From positions 92,034 to 156,033 of the forward strand of contig JADJMW010000007.1 of assembly GCA_016709385.1 (NCBI GenBank): a stretch of 64,000 nt of DNA. The letters run 5' to 3'. Below the pieces are notes generated by a model. That model was not told the origin of the DNA. It ran no database searches and saw nothing but the letters and a program-made list of their open reading frames with translations. Both the position numbers and the translations under genes were made by a program. This DNA is from Candidatus Rubrivivax defluviihabitans. GTDB lineage: Bacteria > Pseudomonadota > Gammaproteobacteria > Burkholderiales > Burkholderiaceae_C. Positions 51,093-60,158 of this stretch are shown here, piece after piece. How positions within the stretch are numbered: the stretch's first letter is position 1; every line of letters starts with the position of its first letter.

Positions 51093-51440
51093 ATGCGAAA
51101 GATCTCGAACATTTCCCTGGCAGTTCTCGGCGCCCTGTCGCTCGTCGCACCGTCGGTCCTGGCAGCGACCACGACCCTGAGGGCTGTCGACCTACGTCAA
51201 CGAGGTCGACGTGCGCTACCAGGGCTTCAAGAAGTTCGCCGAGATCGTCGCAGCCAAGACCCAGGGTCGCGTCAAAGTGGAGATCTTCCCGTCATCCACC
51301 CTGCATGGCTGGAGCGAAGGCGTGGACGCGGTGCTGGGCGGCGTCTCCGACATCAGCTGGATGCCGGCCGACAAGCGCCTGCCGCCCTGCTACCGCGTGG
51401 TCGCTGCATTGCCCAGTGCCGTCACGCCGGGCGACGAGAT
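51093..51440 (+). pseudogene. TRAP binding protein (DctP family), frameshifted and truncated
   Basis: A signal peptide (MRKISNISLAVLGALSLVAP) starts at 51093. Near 51184 the frame shifts to STYVNEVDVRYQGFKKFAEI and then VKVEIFPSSTLHGWSEGVDA, the N-terminal lobe of a DctP receptor. Similarity stops near 51440, so about two thirds of the protein is missing. The permease genes that should follow are absent. The system is a remnant of a transporter that probably worked with the upstream PLP enzyme. Confidence 0.78.
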
Positions 51441-51754
51441 GCCGTCCGTCGACAGCGGCACCTGCGGCAGGGGACTTGAACGCCGACGACGAGATGGCGC
51501 CGTTGATGACGCCGTTGGTCAGGCCGCCGGGCATTGATTGCACCAGGCGCGGTGCTTGGGCAGAGAAGCTCATCTTGTAGATCTTCGGTGCCGCGGGAAA
51601 GCCGCCGCCAGCGCGAAGCCATTTGCGGACCCTATTCGACAAGCAGCCGGGGTCTGCGGTCAAATCGCCGCGCCCAAAATGGGCAAAGCTGCTTGCGGCG
51701 ATTCGCGCGCCCGGCGGAGTTTCTGAAATCTCAACGCCCGGGAGCAGCAGGCCC
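51441..51754. other. Rearranged intergenic stretch, no gene recognised
   Basis: This is the sequence between the broken receptor and the SDR fragment. No family was recognised on either strand, and there is no repeat or RNA gene. It probably spans one or more deletion junctions. Confidence 0.45.
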
Positions 51755-52045
51755 ATGACGGTACTGGAACAGTTCAGCATGCAGGGCCAGGTGGCCATCG
51801 TCACCGGCGCGGCGGCCGGCATCGGCCGCGGAATTGCCGAGACCTTCGCCGCCGCGGGCGCGTCCGTCGTCGTCAGCGACCTCGAGCTCGCCAAGGCCGA
51901 AGAGGCCGCAGCGGCGATCCGCCAGGCCGGCGGCCAGGCGCACGCGGCCGTGTGCAACGTCACGAAGGAGGAAGACCGCGTGCAACTGGTGCGCACCGCG
52001 ATCGAGAGAGGCGGCTCCGCCCGTTTGAACACGGTTCCTTGGTGA
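51755..52045 (+). pseudogene. Short-chain dehydrogenase, N-terminal fragment
   Basis: ATG 51755 begins an SDR with the cofactor motif QVAIVTGAAAGIGRGIAETF and VVVSDLELAKAEEAAAAIRQ. After about 88 residues (VTKEEDRVQLVRTAIER) the protein breaks off into unrelated sequence and stops at 52045. The NNAG motif and the catalytic Ser/Tyr/Lys region are missing. It resembles 7-alpha-hydroxysteroid dehydrogenase-type SDRs. It is a deletion remnant. Confidence 0.82.
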
Positions 52046-52255
52046 GATCCGCCGACCAACTCCGACCAGCGAATGGCGCTGAAGGGTCGGGACTTCCCGG
52101 TGACGACGGGCAGCGTACAGGCGGCCCATCTCCAACGGCCGGTCTGCGGCGGCAAGTCCGGCAGGGCGGCGGTCATGTGCCGACCTGCTCCGGGCATCGG
52201 CCGGCGAGACCGACCGCCGCAAAGCAGTCTCCCAATCGGGCTGCTCAGCGCCGGT
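52046..52255. other. Intergenic with dispersed repeat
   Basis: No gene was recognised. Positions 52136-52182 carry a 47-base sequence found again in inverse orientation at 59957-60005. Confidence 0.5.
52136..52182 (+). repeat. Dispersed 47-bp intergenic repeat, copy 1
   Basis: It contains GGCCGGTCTGCGGCGGCAA followed by TCCGGCAG and GGCGGTCATG. The reverse complement of 59957-60005 matches with only a few differences. Both copies are outside genes, so this may be a REP/MITE-like element. Confidence 0.6.
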
Positions 52256-52430
52256 TGACCCTGGAAAGGGGCCTCGAACCCAACGGTGGCAGCGCGGATT
52301 TCAAGATCATCGCAGCCATCCTGGAGCGGCCGTTGATCGAGAAGATCCTGACCCACCTGGGGCTGGATACGCAGCCGCCGCTCGGGGGACACCAGCCCCG
52401 TGAGCCCGGGATGGAGATGTCCCGGTTTCG
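52256..52430 (+). pseudogene. IS91-type transposase, C-terminal relic (second)
   Basis: The frame encodes GGSADFKIIAAILERPLIEK then ILTHLGLDTQPPLGGH. It matches the terminal segment of IS91-family transposases (KIIA...VIEKILTHLGL...PPP). Upstream transposase sequence is missing. Similar to the relic at 48372-48523, which suggests a family of decayed elements in this region. Confidence 0.6.
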
Positions 52431-52475
52431 AGCAATAGACTGCGACGATCGTTGTTTCAGATCCGGAAAACAGAC

Positions 52476-54201
52476 ATGGCAGTCGGGCACTCATCGCGTA
52501 AGACGGCAATCGCCTTGGCGCTGCTCATCCTCGCGGGCACGGCGAAGGCGACCTGCGACCTCGTTCCGATCAAGCGGCAGAACTTCGGCGGACTCGAGTT
52601 GATCCGTGCCTGCAGCATCCTGCCGTTCGGTGCCCTGCAGCCGGGCGGACCGGACATCTGCCACGGTTTGCCGGTGACACCGCCGCAGGAGCCGCTGGTC
52701 AACGTGGTCGCACGCAACATGCTGTACTTCAACTGGGAGATCCCGAGCGAGCGTTCCCCAGCTGGAAGCGGCGTTGCAGCTGACGGGCAGGGGACTGCGC
52801 ATCGCGCCCATCGAGATCGTGAGGGGCGAGACGCCCAAGCCCTACCTGTCCTTGAACTTCTACGAGACCACGATCGCCGGAGTCGTCACCTACCGCACCG
52901 AGTGGTCCACCTACGTCGTCAAGCGGGGCGACCCGCGTCCGAGGTTCATGGTGATCGACGCCCAGTCCAGCGAGGCCGGGCGCGGATCCGACGGCTCCGG
53001 GCTTCATCAAGCCGGCGAGTGCGGTTCGATACTCGATCGGCGGCCAGCAGGCGCAGGTGTCCAGTCCCGACTTCCAGGCCAGCATTGCCCTGCCCTCGTC
53101 GGTCAAGACCATCAAGATCGGGCGCCCTTGGGCGATGGCGAACGACACCCTGTACTGGATCAACGGCGTGGCCGACACCGCGCTCTACAACGGCGCGTTG
53201 ATCGAGGCATCGCCGACCGCCATCGACCCGGCCAGCGTGACCTTGCAGAACGTCAGCCCCTGGGCGGGATTCATCGCCATGAAGCCGTCGAACGTCTTCA
53301 TGTTCTCAGCCGCTGGCATTCGCTTTCACGCCCTATTTCAACCTCAACGATCCCAGCTTGGGCTTGCCGTCGGCGTACACGGACGCTCTGAAGCAGTTCA
53401 AGAACTTCACGTTTGGCGCCTATTCCTATGGGCACGCCTTCCTCGTCCTGCAAGGTTTCGAAGAGCCGCTCGTGCGGTTCGACATCACGACCGACCGGGT
53501 GCCGTCGATCTTCATCAACTTCATCGTTCCGAACGAGAAGGCCAGGGCCTTCGAGGCGGCTGTGCGACTGCCCGGCAATCTGATGCTGGCCAGGAGCAAG
53601 GCCACTCCCCGCCAGCCGGCGGCGTACCTGCTGTCACTCAACATCTACGAATCGCCGGACGTCCTGACAGGACAGCCGAGCTACCGCGCCGAGTGGTCGA
53701 CCTATGTCAGGGACAGCAGCGATCCTGACTCCGAAAGGCACTACTTCATGGTCGTCGACGTCGACAGCAGCGGGCCTTCGTTGAATCCGGTCGACCTGTT
53801 CACCCCGCCCACGCCGATGAGCTACCAAGTCCAGGCGGGCAGGCTAGTGGCAGACATCAAGCGCGCTGCCGACGGCGCGGACAAGTTTCGCGTGGAGTTC
53901 GGTCTTCCCGCACCGCAAGCGCCTATCGTTCGTCTTCACGAGCCGTGGGTGCTTGCGAACGACCGCGTCTATTGGCGCAACGGCGTGTACGACTCCGTCT
54001 CCTACAACGGCGCTCTTCTGGCCGCCGATGTGGTCGAGGCCGACCCGGAAATCGCTGGTCATCCATGATCACACGCCTTGGGCGCCATTCATCAATGCGA
54101 CGCCGTCGCAGGTGCTGGTCTTCAGGAAGCCGCTGCAGTTCGTCCTTCAGCCTTGGTACAACGCGGAGGAACTCTGCTCGGCGGCGAGCCGCGGCCGGTA
54201 G
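52476..54201 (+). pseudogene. Secreted, internally duplicated protein with four frameshifts
   Basis: ATG 52476 starts a signal peptide (TAIALALLILAGTAKA). The conserved reading then moves through frames near 52750, 52985, 53322 and 54048, ending at 54201. Put together it would be about 570 residues made of two similar halves. SLNFYETTIAG/TYRTEWSTYV/RPRFMVIDAQSS in the first half matches SLNIYESPDVL/SYRAEWSTYV/RHYFMVVDVDSS in the second. LYWINGVADTALYNGAL likewise matches VYWRNGVYDSVSYNGAL. I do not recognise the family; an acetoacetate-decarboxylase-like fold is only a guess. Conservation across all breaks suggests recent lesions or sequencing errors. Confidence 0.65.
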
Positions 54202-54399
54202 CGGCCAGGGCTTATGAGGAGGATACGAGCCCGCTGGAGTTCATACATCGGCTGGGAGCGCTGGTGCCGCGGCCGATGCAGCACCACGCCGACCAACACG
54301 ACAGCGGCCGCTCGCGAGCGACTCTTGATGGCCGGGACTGTGAGTTCGCGGTAGCGCCAGGTAGCTGACCTTCGACGCATGGACCCGGTCCTGCCAAGG
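54202..54399. other. Short spacer, no gene
   Basis: This lies between the broken secreted-protein gene and the convergent acetyltransferase. Nothing was recognised. Confidence 0.5.
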
Positions 54400-55134
54400 T
54401 CAGCTTCCCGCAGCAACGCCGAATTCACACTGGCGGCCACAAGCGGTCCTAGCCGAGTCCCTCGAAATGCACGTGCCGACGCCCCTCCGAGTGGCCGGTT
54501 TACGGCGACGAATCTGAGGATCTGGTCGGCTCAAGCCGGCCATCAGAAGTCGCTTCTGACGGTCAGCGTCACAGCAGTTCAACCCCTTCGTTGTCTCACC
54601 GACCCACGCCAGGCTCCGAAGATGGAACGTGGCGCCAGACAAACAGGGGCCCAGCGTCGGGTGGTCGTAGTCGTACTCGTGGATTGCGCCCATCCGCCTG
54701 GCGAACGCCATCGAACGCACGTTGTCGGTCTTTGTGCAGCTGATGATTCGAGACCAGCCCAGCGTTCGGTAGGCATATTGGCGCGCTCTGGTTGCCGCTT
54801 CAAAGGCAACGCCACGACCCTCGGCGTTCTCGAAGACGGACCAGGCTATTTCGGGCTCCGGCCAACTTTCCGGGAACATGATGCCGACCACGCCGAGGGG
54901 TTCGTCCGTGCCCTTTGCGGCGACCATCCAGCGGCCATAGCCCCGCAAGTGCCAGTGGCCCACCAAGGCGCAGATCTCCTGAAACGCCTGATCGCGAGTG
55001 CGCGGACCACCAATCCCTGCCGTTCGGGCGGACGACAGAAACTTGAAATAGGCCTCGAAGTCCCGCCCTTCTGGGGCACGAAGGATCAGGCGCTCGGTTT
55101 CGATCGTGGGGATATGCGGGTTGGTGCCGCTCAT
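54400..55134 (-). CDS. GNAT-family N-acetyltransferase, RimJ/RimL-like
   Basis: This 244-residue acetyltransferase starts SGTNPHIPTIETERLILRAP, typical of RimJ-like enzymes. The acetyl-CoA site region lies near FPESWPEPEIAWSVFENAEG, and YRTLGWSRIISCTKTDNVRS follows. The family fold ends near residue 186 (LRSLAWVGET). The last 55 residues are unrelated, Arg-rich, and include a REP-like element at 54524-54543, so the original stop was probably lost and the frame reads into intergenic DNA. The core looks intact. The substrate (protein N-terminus or small amine) is unknown. It is divergent from the dioxygenase gene. Confidence 0.78.
   Translation of the reverse strand: MSGTNPHIPTIETERLILRAPEGRDFEAYFKFLSSARTAGIGGPRTRDQAFQEICALVGHWHLRGYGRWMVAAKGTDEPLGVVGIMFPESWPEPEIAWSVFENAEGRGVAFEAATRARQYAYRTLGWSRIISCTKTDNVRSMAFARRMGAIHEYDYDHPTLGPCLSGATFHLRSLAWVGETTKGLNCCDADRQKRLLMAGLSRPDPQIRRRKPATRRGVGTCISRDSARTACGRQCEFGVAAGS
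54524..54543 (-). repeat. REP-like palindromic element
   Basis: GGTCGGCTCAAGCCGGCCAT can fold back on itself. Related copies lie at 46166, 56540, 62949 and 63050, some inverted. All are in the accessory region. Confidence 0.5.
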
Positions 55135-55358
55135 GGTGGTTCTCAAATGCAACTGGCGGGCAGCGATGCGCGGCGCTCCTGCCGGCTCGGGTCACGACGT
55201 GGCTCGGAAGGGACTGCATGGCGCATCACCGCGATTTGGGCTGACCACGCTTGCGGTCAGCCGCCACTGACGGCGCCGTTAGTGGCACGATCGCAGGCCA
55301 TCCGGACCGTCGATTTGGCGCGTTCGCTGGGAAGCGACGCCATGAAGGAGAGCGGCAA

Positions 55359-56258
55359 ATGATTGCAAGCAGTGCGGACGACATCACCAAGGCCGTACTC
55401 ACCGAGGCCGGGCGCACACCCGACGCCCGCCAGCGCGAAGTGCTCCTGGCCGCGGTACGCCACCTTCATGCCTTCGTGAGCGAAGTGCGGCTGACAGAGG
55501 CCGAGTTCTTCCGCCTAGTTGCGGCCATCGCACGCTGCGGACAGATGACCAGCCCCTCCCACAACGAGGTGATGCTGGCCGCAGGGTCGCTCGGGGTGTC
55601 GGCGCTGGTCTTCAGGATCAACAACGACAGCACCATCTCGGCCAACCTACTCGTGCCATCCTGGCGCCTTGACTCGCCGAATACGGACAGCGGAGCGTCC
55701 ATCGTATGCTCACCGACGCCGGGCGAACCTGTCCTCGTAAAGGCCGAGGTGGTGGACGTCGAGGGCAGACCGCTCGAGGGTGCCGAGGTCGATGTCTGGC
55801 ACGCGAGCACCGAAGGCTTCTACGAGAACCAGGATCCGGGGCAGGCCGACATGAACCTGCGCGGCCGGTTCGTGACCGATGCGGCCGGCCGCTTCGAGTT
55901 CCGGACCGTCAGGCCTGCAGGCTATCCCGTGCCGGTGAACGGTCCAGTGGGTGACTTGCTGCGCATGCAAGGCAGGCACAACCTGCGGCCGGCGCACATC
56001 CACTTCCTGATCGCCAAGCCGGGGTTCAAGACGCAGTTTGCGCAGGTCTACTCGTCCGACGACGAGAACCTGGAATCGGACGTCGTGTTCGCAGTCACCG
56101 CACCGCTCGTGGGCCGCTATGTCGCTCAAGCCCAGGGTGGCTGGCAGTTGGCACAGCGGTTCGTGCTGCAGGAGGGCGAGTCGCGCCTGCCCGTGCCGCC
56201 GATCACCGGAAAGTCCGACGGTCCTAGGCCGCAACTGGAGGTGCTTAAGAGTCGATAG
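55359..56258 (+). CDS. Intradiol ring-cleavage dioxygenase (catechol/hydroxyquinol 1,2-dioxygenase type)
   Basis: This 299-residue intradiol dioxygenase has a helical N-terminal dimerisation part (residues 1-100), then a beta-sandwich. The Fe(III) ligands Tyr155 (TEGFYENQDP), Tyr189 (RPAGYPVP), His213 and His215 (RPAHIHFLI) are all visible. Catechol or hydroxyquinol would be cleaved to cis,cis-muconate or maleylacetate. The subgroup with DVWHASTEGFYENQDP resembles hydroxyquinol 1,2-dioxygenases. The start at 55359 follows GAAGGAGAG. No muconate-pathway genes adjoin it, so its partners must be elsewhere or it is a lone acquired gene. Confidence 0.86.
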   Translation: MIASSADDITKAVLTEAGRTPDARQREVLLAAVRHLHAFVSEVRLTEAEFFRLVAAIARCGQMTSPSHNEVMLAAGSLGVSALVFRINNDSTISANLLVPSWRLDSPNTDSGASIVCSPTPGEPVLVKAEVVDVEGRPLEGAEVDVWHASTEGFYENQDPGQADMNLRGRFVTDAAGRFEFRTVRPAGYPVPVNGPVGDLLRMQGRHNLRPAHIHFLIAKPGFKTQFAQVYSSDDENLESDVVFAVTAPLVGRYVAQAQGGWQLAQRFVLQEGESRLPVPPITGKSDGPRPQLEVLKSR

Positions 56259-56659
56259 GTGTCCTTGCCGCTTCGTGCCAGAGGCAAGTCTCGCGGGAGG
56301 TAGTCCTGTTCCGATGCGGCACTACATGAGAGTGGCGACCCATGAACAAGCGGGGCGCCCAACTCGCGCGCTGGAGTCGGGCTCCAATCGAGCCGATTCA
56401 TGAGCGGCCCTTGACGCTGTGCGATCGGCTACCAGGCAAGCCTGCCGAAGGCCGATTCGGGGCGACTGGCTCCGCCACGAGCGGCCGCTCCCGAGCAGCG
56501 AACCTCCAACGTCGGCTATCCGGCGATTAGTCTGATGCGATGGCCGGCTCAAGCCGACCCACAAGAGCCACACGAGCACCAAGCTTCAGCGCCGGGAAGC
56601 AGACATCGCGCGACCAATGGCCCAGCATGTCGCGGGCACGACCGTCAGTCGGGTACGAA
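56259..56659. other. Intergenic, no gene; holds a REP-like element
   Basis: No coding sequence was recognised. A REP-like copy (ATGGCCGGCTCAAGCCGACC) lies at 56540-56559. Confidence 0.5.
56540..56559 (+). repeat. REP-like palindromic element
   Basis: ATGGCCGGCTCAAGCCGACC, nearly the reverse complement of the copy at 54524-54543, can form a short stem. It lies outside genes. Confidence 0.5.
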
Positions 56660-57397
56660 CTACAGCACCTGTGACACCCCGCCGTCGACGGCAAGGATCT
56701 GGCCCGTGACGTAGCCGCTGCGCAGCAGGCCGAGCGCGGCCTCGGCACAGTCTTCGGGCGTCGCCGAACGGTGCAGCGGGGCCATCGCTTTCACGCCCTC
56801 GTGCTGCGCCTTCCACTCACGTGTCCACGGCGTGTCAACCAGGCCGGGTGCGATCGCGTTGACGCGCACCGGCGCGCAGGCCTTGGCGAGCAGGCGGGTC
56901 AGGTGGTTCAGCGCGGCCTTCGACATCGAGTAGGCGATCGAACTGCCCACCGGCCGCAGTCCCGCGATCGAGGTCACGTTCAGAATCTGGCCGTCGTCGC
57001 TCTGCCTCAGGTGCAGCATCGCGGCCTTGCTCAGCCACCAGGTGCCGGTAACGTTGACCTGCATCGTCCGCGCAAAGACCTCGTCGCTCAGCGCATCGAG
57101 GTCAGCATGGGGCACGACGCGCGTCCAGCCCGCGTTGTTGATCAGCAGGTCGAGCCGACCGAAGCGTGCCAGCGTCTCGTCGATCAGGCGTTGGCCCGCC
57201 GCCTTGTCGCCGATGTCGGCTTGCACGTACATCGCGTCGGGCCCCAGCTCGCGCGCGATCCGGCGGCCGGCCTCGACCGATGTCGACGAGTTGAGCACGA
57301 CCAACGCCCCGAGGCCAGCGAGGCGGCGCGCGATCGCTTCTCCGATGCCGCTGGTCGATCCCGTCACGAGGGCCACGCGGCCCGCAAACTCGTCCAT
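56660..57397 (-). CDS. Short-chain dehydrogenase/reductase
   Basis: This 245-residue classical SDR has the cofactor motif RVALVTGSTSGIGEAIARRL, NNAG in LLINNAGWTRVV, the catalytic Ser in ILNVTSIAG and Tyr/Lys in AYSMSKAAL. The C-terminal SGYVTGQILAVDGGVSQVL is also typical. The length is standard. The start at 57397 is the conserved N-terminus; the frame is open upstream. It is divergent from another SDR gene at 57732. The substrate is unknown; FabG-like or alcohol dehydrogenase activity is possible. Confidence 0.87.
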   Translation of the reverse strand: MDEFAGRVALVTGSTSGIGEAIARRLAGLGALVVLNSSTSVEAGRRIARELGPDAMYVQADIGDKAAGQRLIDETLARFGRLDLLINNAGWTRVVPHADLDALSDEVFARTMQVNVTGTWWLSKAAMLHLRQSDDGQILNVTSIAGLRPVGSSIAYSMSKAALNHLTRLLAKACAPVRVNAIAPGLVDTPWTREWKAQHEGVKAMAPLHRSATPEDCAEAALGLLRSGYVTGQILAVDGGVSQVL

Positions 57398-57731
57398 CGC
57401 TCGACCCTCCGTTGCGTCGCCGACAGGCGCGCGCAGCCGCCGCCCAGGGCACAGTGTCAGCGATTTCGGACCTCGCCTTGGCTGCTCCGGATCGTGACCC
57501 GGCCCCCTACCAGCCACCCTGCCCCGCAGCATCGACCGTCTCCCCCGGTAGGGCGATCGACAGCGCTGGCTACACGGCAACGACTACTGGGCCGACAGGG
57601 ACGAACTGCCGGTGGCGCCATTGGACGACGGCACGCTGATCTTCGGCTGAAGGGGTGGGTGAAACCACGCCCGCTCCGAGCCGTCGGGCTGCCACACTCG
57701 GGGACCGCAACCCAGCACAGAAAGGCACTCC

Positions 57732-58553
57732 ATGAGACTGCAAGGAAAGGTCGCCGTGATCACCGGCGGCACGAGCGGCATCGGCCGCCGGATGGTGGAA
57801 TGCTTCGTCGAGGAAGGTGCTTCGGTTTACTTCAGTGGTCGCCGCGCCGAGCTGGGCGCCGAAGTGGCGCGGCTCACCGGTGCCACCTTCATCGAAGCGG
57901 ACGCAGCCGTGGAGGCCGATGCGGAGCGGACCATCGCCACCGCGCGGGCGGGTGCGGGCCGCATCGACGTGCTGGTCAACAACGCCGGTGGCGCGACCGG
58001 CAGCCCACGCATCGAGTCGGTGTCGCTCGAAGACTACGACCACACCTTCGCGGTGCATGTGCGGGGTGCGATGGCGCACATGAAGCACGTCGCGGCGCTG
58101 ATGCGCGCGCAGCAGCAGGGCAGCATCATCAACATCGGCTCGATCGCCGGGCACCGCGCCGGCTACGCGGGCACGCTCGGCTACTCGGCGGCGAAGGCGG
58201 CGCTGATCCACCTGAGCCGCTGCGCCGCGCTGGAACTGGGCGAGGACAACGTCCGCGTCAATTCGATCTCGCCGGGCGGCATCGCAACCGGCATCTTCGG
58301 CAAGGCGTACGGGCTGAAGGGCGCGGCGGCCGAGGCCAGTGCGGAGAAGATGAAGGCCGTGCTCGGCAAGATGCAGGCGGTGCCGCGGGCGGGAGTTCCC
58401 GACGACATCGCCAACGCGGCCGTGTACCTGGCCAGCGACGAGTCGTCCTTCGTCAATGGCACCGACATCGTGGTCGATGGTGGCGCCATCGGCGGTCGGC
58501 GCTTCAGCGAGGTGATCGCCGGCCGCCAAGCCATGCGAACGCTGTTCGAGTGA
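57732..58553 (+). CDS. Short-chain dehydrogenase/reductase
   Basis: This 273-residue classical SDR has VAVITGGTSGIGRRMVECF (cofactor), VLVNNAGGATGSP, SIINIGSIAGHRAGYAGTLG with the catalytic Ser, and YSAAKAALIHLSR with Tyr and Lys. A nine-residue GGRRFSEVI-like tail follows the usual FVNGTDIVVDGGAIG. It resembles SDRs of cyclohexanol/steroid type. A thioesterase gene follows after 101 bases on the same strand and may be co-transcribed. Confidence 0.87.
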   Translation: MRLQGKVAVITGGTSGIGRRMVECFVEEGASVYFSGRRAELGAEVARLTGATFIEADAAVEADAERTIATARAGAGRIDVLVNNAGGATGSPRIESVSLEDYDHTFAVHVRGAMAHMKHVAALMRAQQQGSIINIGSIAGHRAGYAGTLGYSAAKAALIHLSRCAALELGEDNVRVNSISPGGIATGIFGKAYGLKGAAAEASAEKMKAVLGKMQAVPRAGVPDDIANAAVYLASDESSFVNGTDIVVDGGAIGGRRFSEVIAGRQAMRTLFE

Positions 58554-58654
58554 TATCCCGGGCCGGGCGCGCAACTCAGCGCCGGACCAGGACAATCTCC
58601 AGCGCATTGGCGCGTGCCGTGGGCAGCGGGCCGTCTGCCACCAAGGTCATCGAC

Positions 58655-59083
58655 ATGTCACAAGCACACCAACTGCAGTCCATGCTGGACAGCCAGCAGG
58701 CTCCGGACTGCGCAGCGCTCACGCCGTGCAAAGTGGAAGAGGCAGACCTCGAGCTCGGCCGGGTGGTTCTCGTTTTCGCGCCGCAGCCGGCGTTCAGGAA
58801 TCACTTCGGCAACGTCCAGGGAGGCTTCGCCGTCTCGATGATCGACGTCCTGGTGTCGATCGCTGCCTATGCCAAGACCAGGCGATGGCTGCCCACCGTC
58901 GAAATCAAGAGCAGCTTCGTGGCACCGATGAAGCTCGGCGAGTGCCGCGGTGAAGCCGCGGTTGTCAGGGCAGGCCGACAGCTGGTCTTTCTCGAGGCCC
59001 GCCTCTGGGGCGAGGATGGGAAGCTCGCGGTTCATGCCAGCGCCACGGTGCTCGTGCAGGACCTGCCCACGCCAGCGAGCTGA
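58655..59083 (+). CDS. Hotdog-fold thioesterase, PaaI/YdiI-like
   Basis: This 142-residue single hotdog domain has the helix-start motif FRNHFGNVQGGFAVSMIDVL (HxxxxxGG/A type) and the strand segment VEIKSSFVAPMKLGECRGEA, as in PaaI-type acyl-CoA thioesterases. These hydrolyse aryl- or acyl-CoA to relieve CoA trapping. It lies downstream of an SDR gene, and a second hotdog gene of the same length follows at 59409. The substrate is unknown. Confidence 0.84.
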   Translation: MSQAHQLQSMLDSQQAPDCAALTPCKVEEADLELGRVVLVFAPQPAFRNHFGNVQGGFAVSMIDVLVSIAAYAKTRRWLPTVEIKSSFVAPMKLGECRGEAAVVRAGRQLVFLEARLWGEDGKLAVHASATVLVQDLPTPAS

Positions 59084-59408
59084 ATTGACACATGCTGTTC
59101 GACGACGTGCCTCGGCAGAGGCGGCAACCCGTCCTTGGCTCATCCGCGCTGAATACTGCAGCGCGCAGAACACTTCCCGGCCGTCAAACCGACTCACCAA
59201 ACAGGGTAATCAGTTACGCCTCCGCCTCCGCCTTGTCCTCGGCCGCGGGCCGTGAACACCAACGGCTTGGCCCGCCCGACAGGGTCGGAGATAAGGCCCC
59301 GTACGGCATCGTCGATCCGGTCGGCTTTTGGCGCATCATCTCAGCCCGGGCTTACGCTGCCCGCCGCTGCGGATGTTTCAGCTCGATAAGCACCACAAAA
59401 AGCGCCTC

Positions 59409-59837
59409 ATGGCCCATCCGATGCAGCCGCCCGGCTTCCCCATCACTAATGAATCGGTCCTGCACTTCTACGAGTGGCTCTTCGCTCCGTGGGTGAAGGA
59501 CCTCGGCCTTCGAGATTTCGACGTATCGCCTGGCAGAGCGGTTGCCACTCTTCCGCAGAGCACGCGGCTGCAGTTCGCAAGCGGCGCAGTGTGCGGTCAG
59601 GTCATCATGTCGGCAGTCGACACTGTCGCTTCATTGGCGATGGCTACTACCGATCGAGTACCCAAGGGGACCGTTTACCAGCACACCCACTTCTTGCGGC
59701 CCGCCATGTCGGACGACATGCGCGTCGAGGCCAGCGTCCTTCGCTTTGGCAAGGCATCCGCGTTCGCTGAGACAAGGGTCAGCTTCATCGGCTCCGGCGA
59801 GTTAGTGGCCCATGCCACCCTAGAATTCGCGTTCTAG
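59409..59837 (+). CDS. Hotdog-fold thioesterase-like protein
   Basis: This 142-residue hotdog-fold protein contains the segments LQFASGAVCGQVIMSAVDTV, TVYQHTHFLRPAMSDDMRVE and FAETRVSFIGSGELVAHATL, typical of the PaaI family with a less canonical active-site loop. Possible starts are ATG 59373, 59409 and 59421. 59409 was chosen to match family length, and no strong ribosome-binding site decides. It follows another thioesterase after 325 bases, so it may have its own promoter. The GC content looks slightly lower than that of neighbouring genes. Confidence 0.75.
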   Translation: MAHPMQPPGFPITNESVLHFYEWLFAPWVKDLGLRDFDVSPGRAVATLPQSTRLQFASGAVCGQVIMSAVDTVASLAMATTDRVPKGTVYQHTHFLRPAMSDDMRVEASVLRFGKASAFAETRVSFIGSGELVAHATLEFAF

Positions 59838-60158
59838 GATCGCAGGTGGTGCAGGAGCCCTCGCTCGCGCCGACCCTCTACGGCAGAGGCCTCACTTCGA
59901 ACTCCGAGCGTCGGCTCTTGCATTTCCATGCGCAACCGCGAGTGTCTGCTCGGGCTCGGCGCATGACCGCCACGCTGCCGGATTTGCCGCCGCAGACCGG
60001 CCGATGAAGGCGCGCCTCCTGGAAGCAGCAGCCCTTCATCACCGGGTAGTCCCGACCCTAACCGGATGCCTGAGGGCCTGACTGGAACCCTGCAAAGCTA
60101 CTGTTCCGATGCGTTGCGAGGATGGGCATCCTGAAACCTCGTCGGAACGCCAGGCAGC
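59838..60158. other. Intergenic with dispersed repeat copy
   Basis: Convergent spacer between a thioesterase gene and the AraC gene. It holds the inverted copy of the 47-bp repeat at 59957-60005 and no recognised gene. Confidence 0.55.
59957..60005 (-). repeat. Dispersed 47-bp intergenic repeat, copy 2
   Basis: The reverse complement matches 52136-52182 closely, including GGTCTGCGGCGGCAA and GGCGGTCATG. The two copies are in opposite orientation, 7.8 kb apart. Confidence 0.6.
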
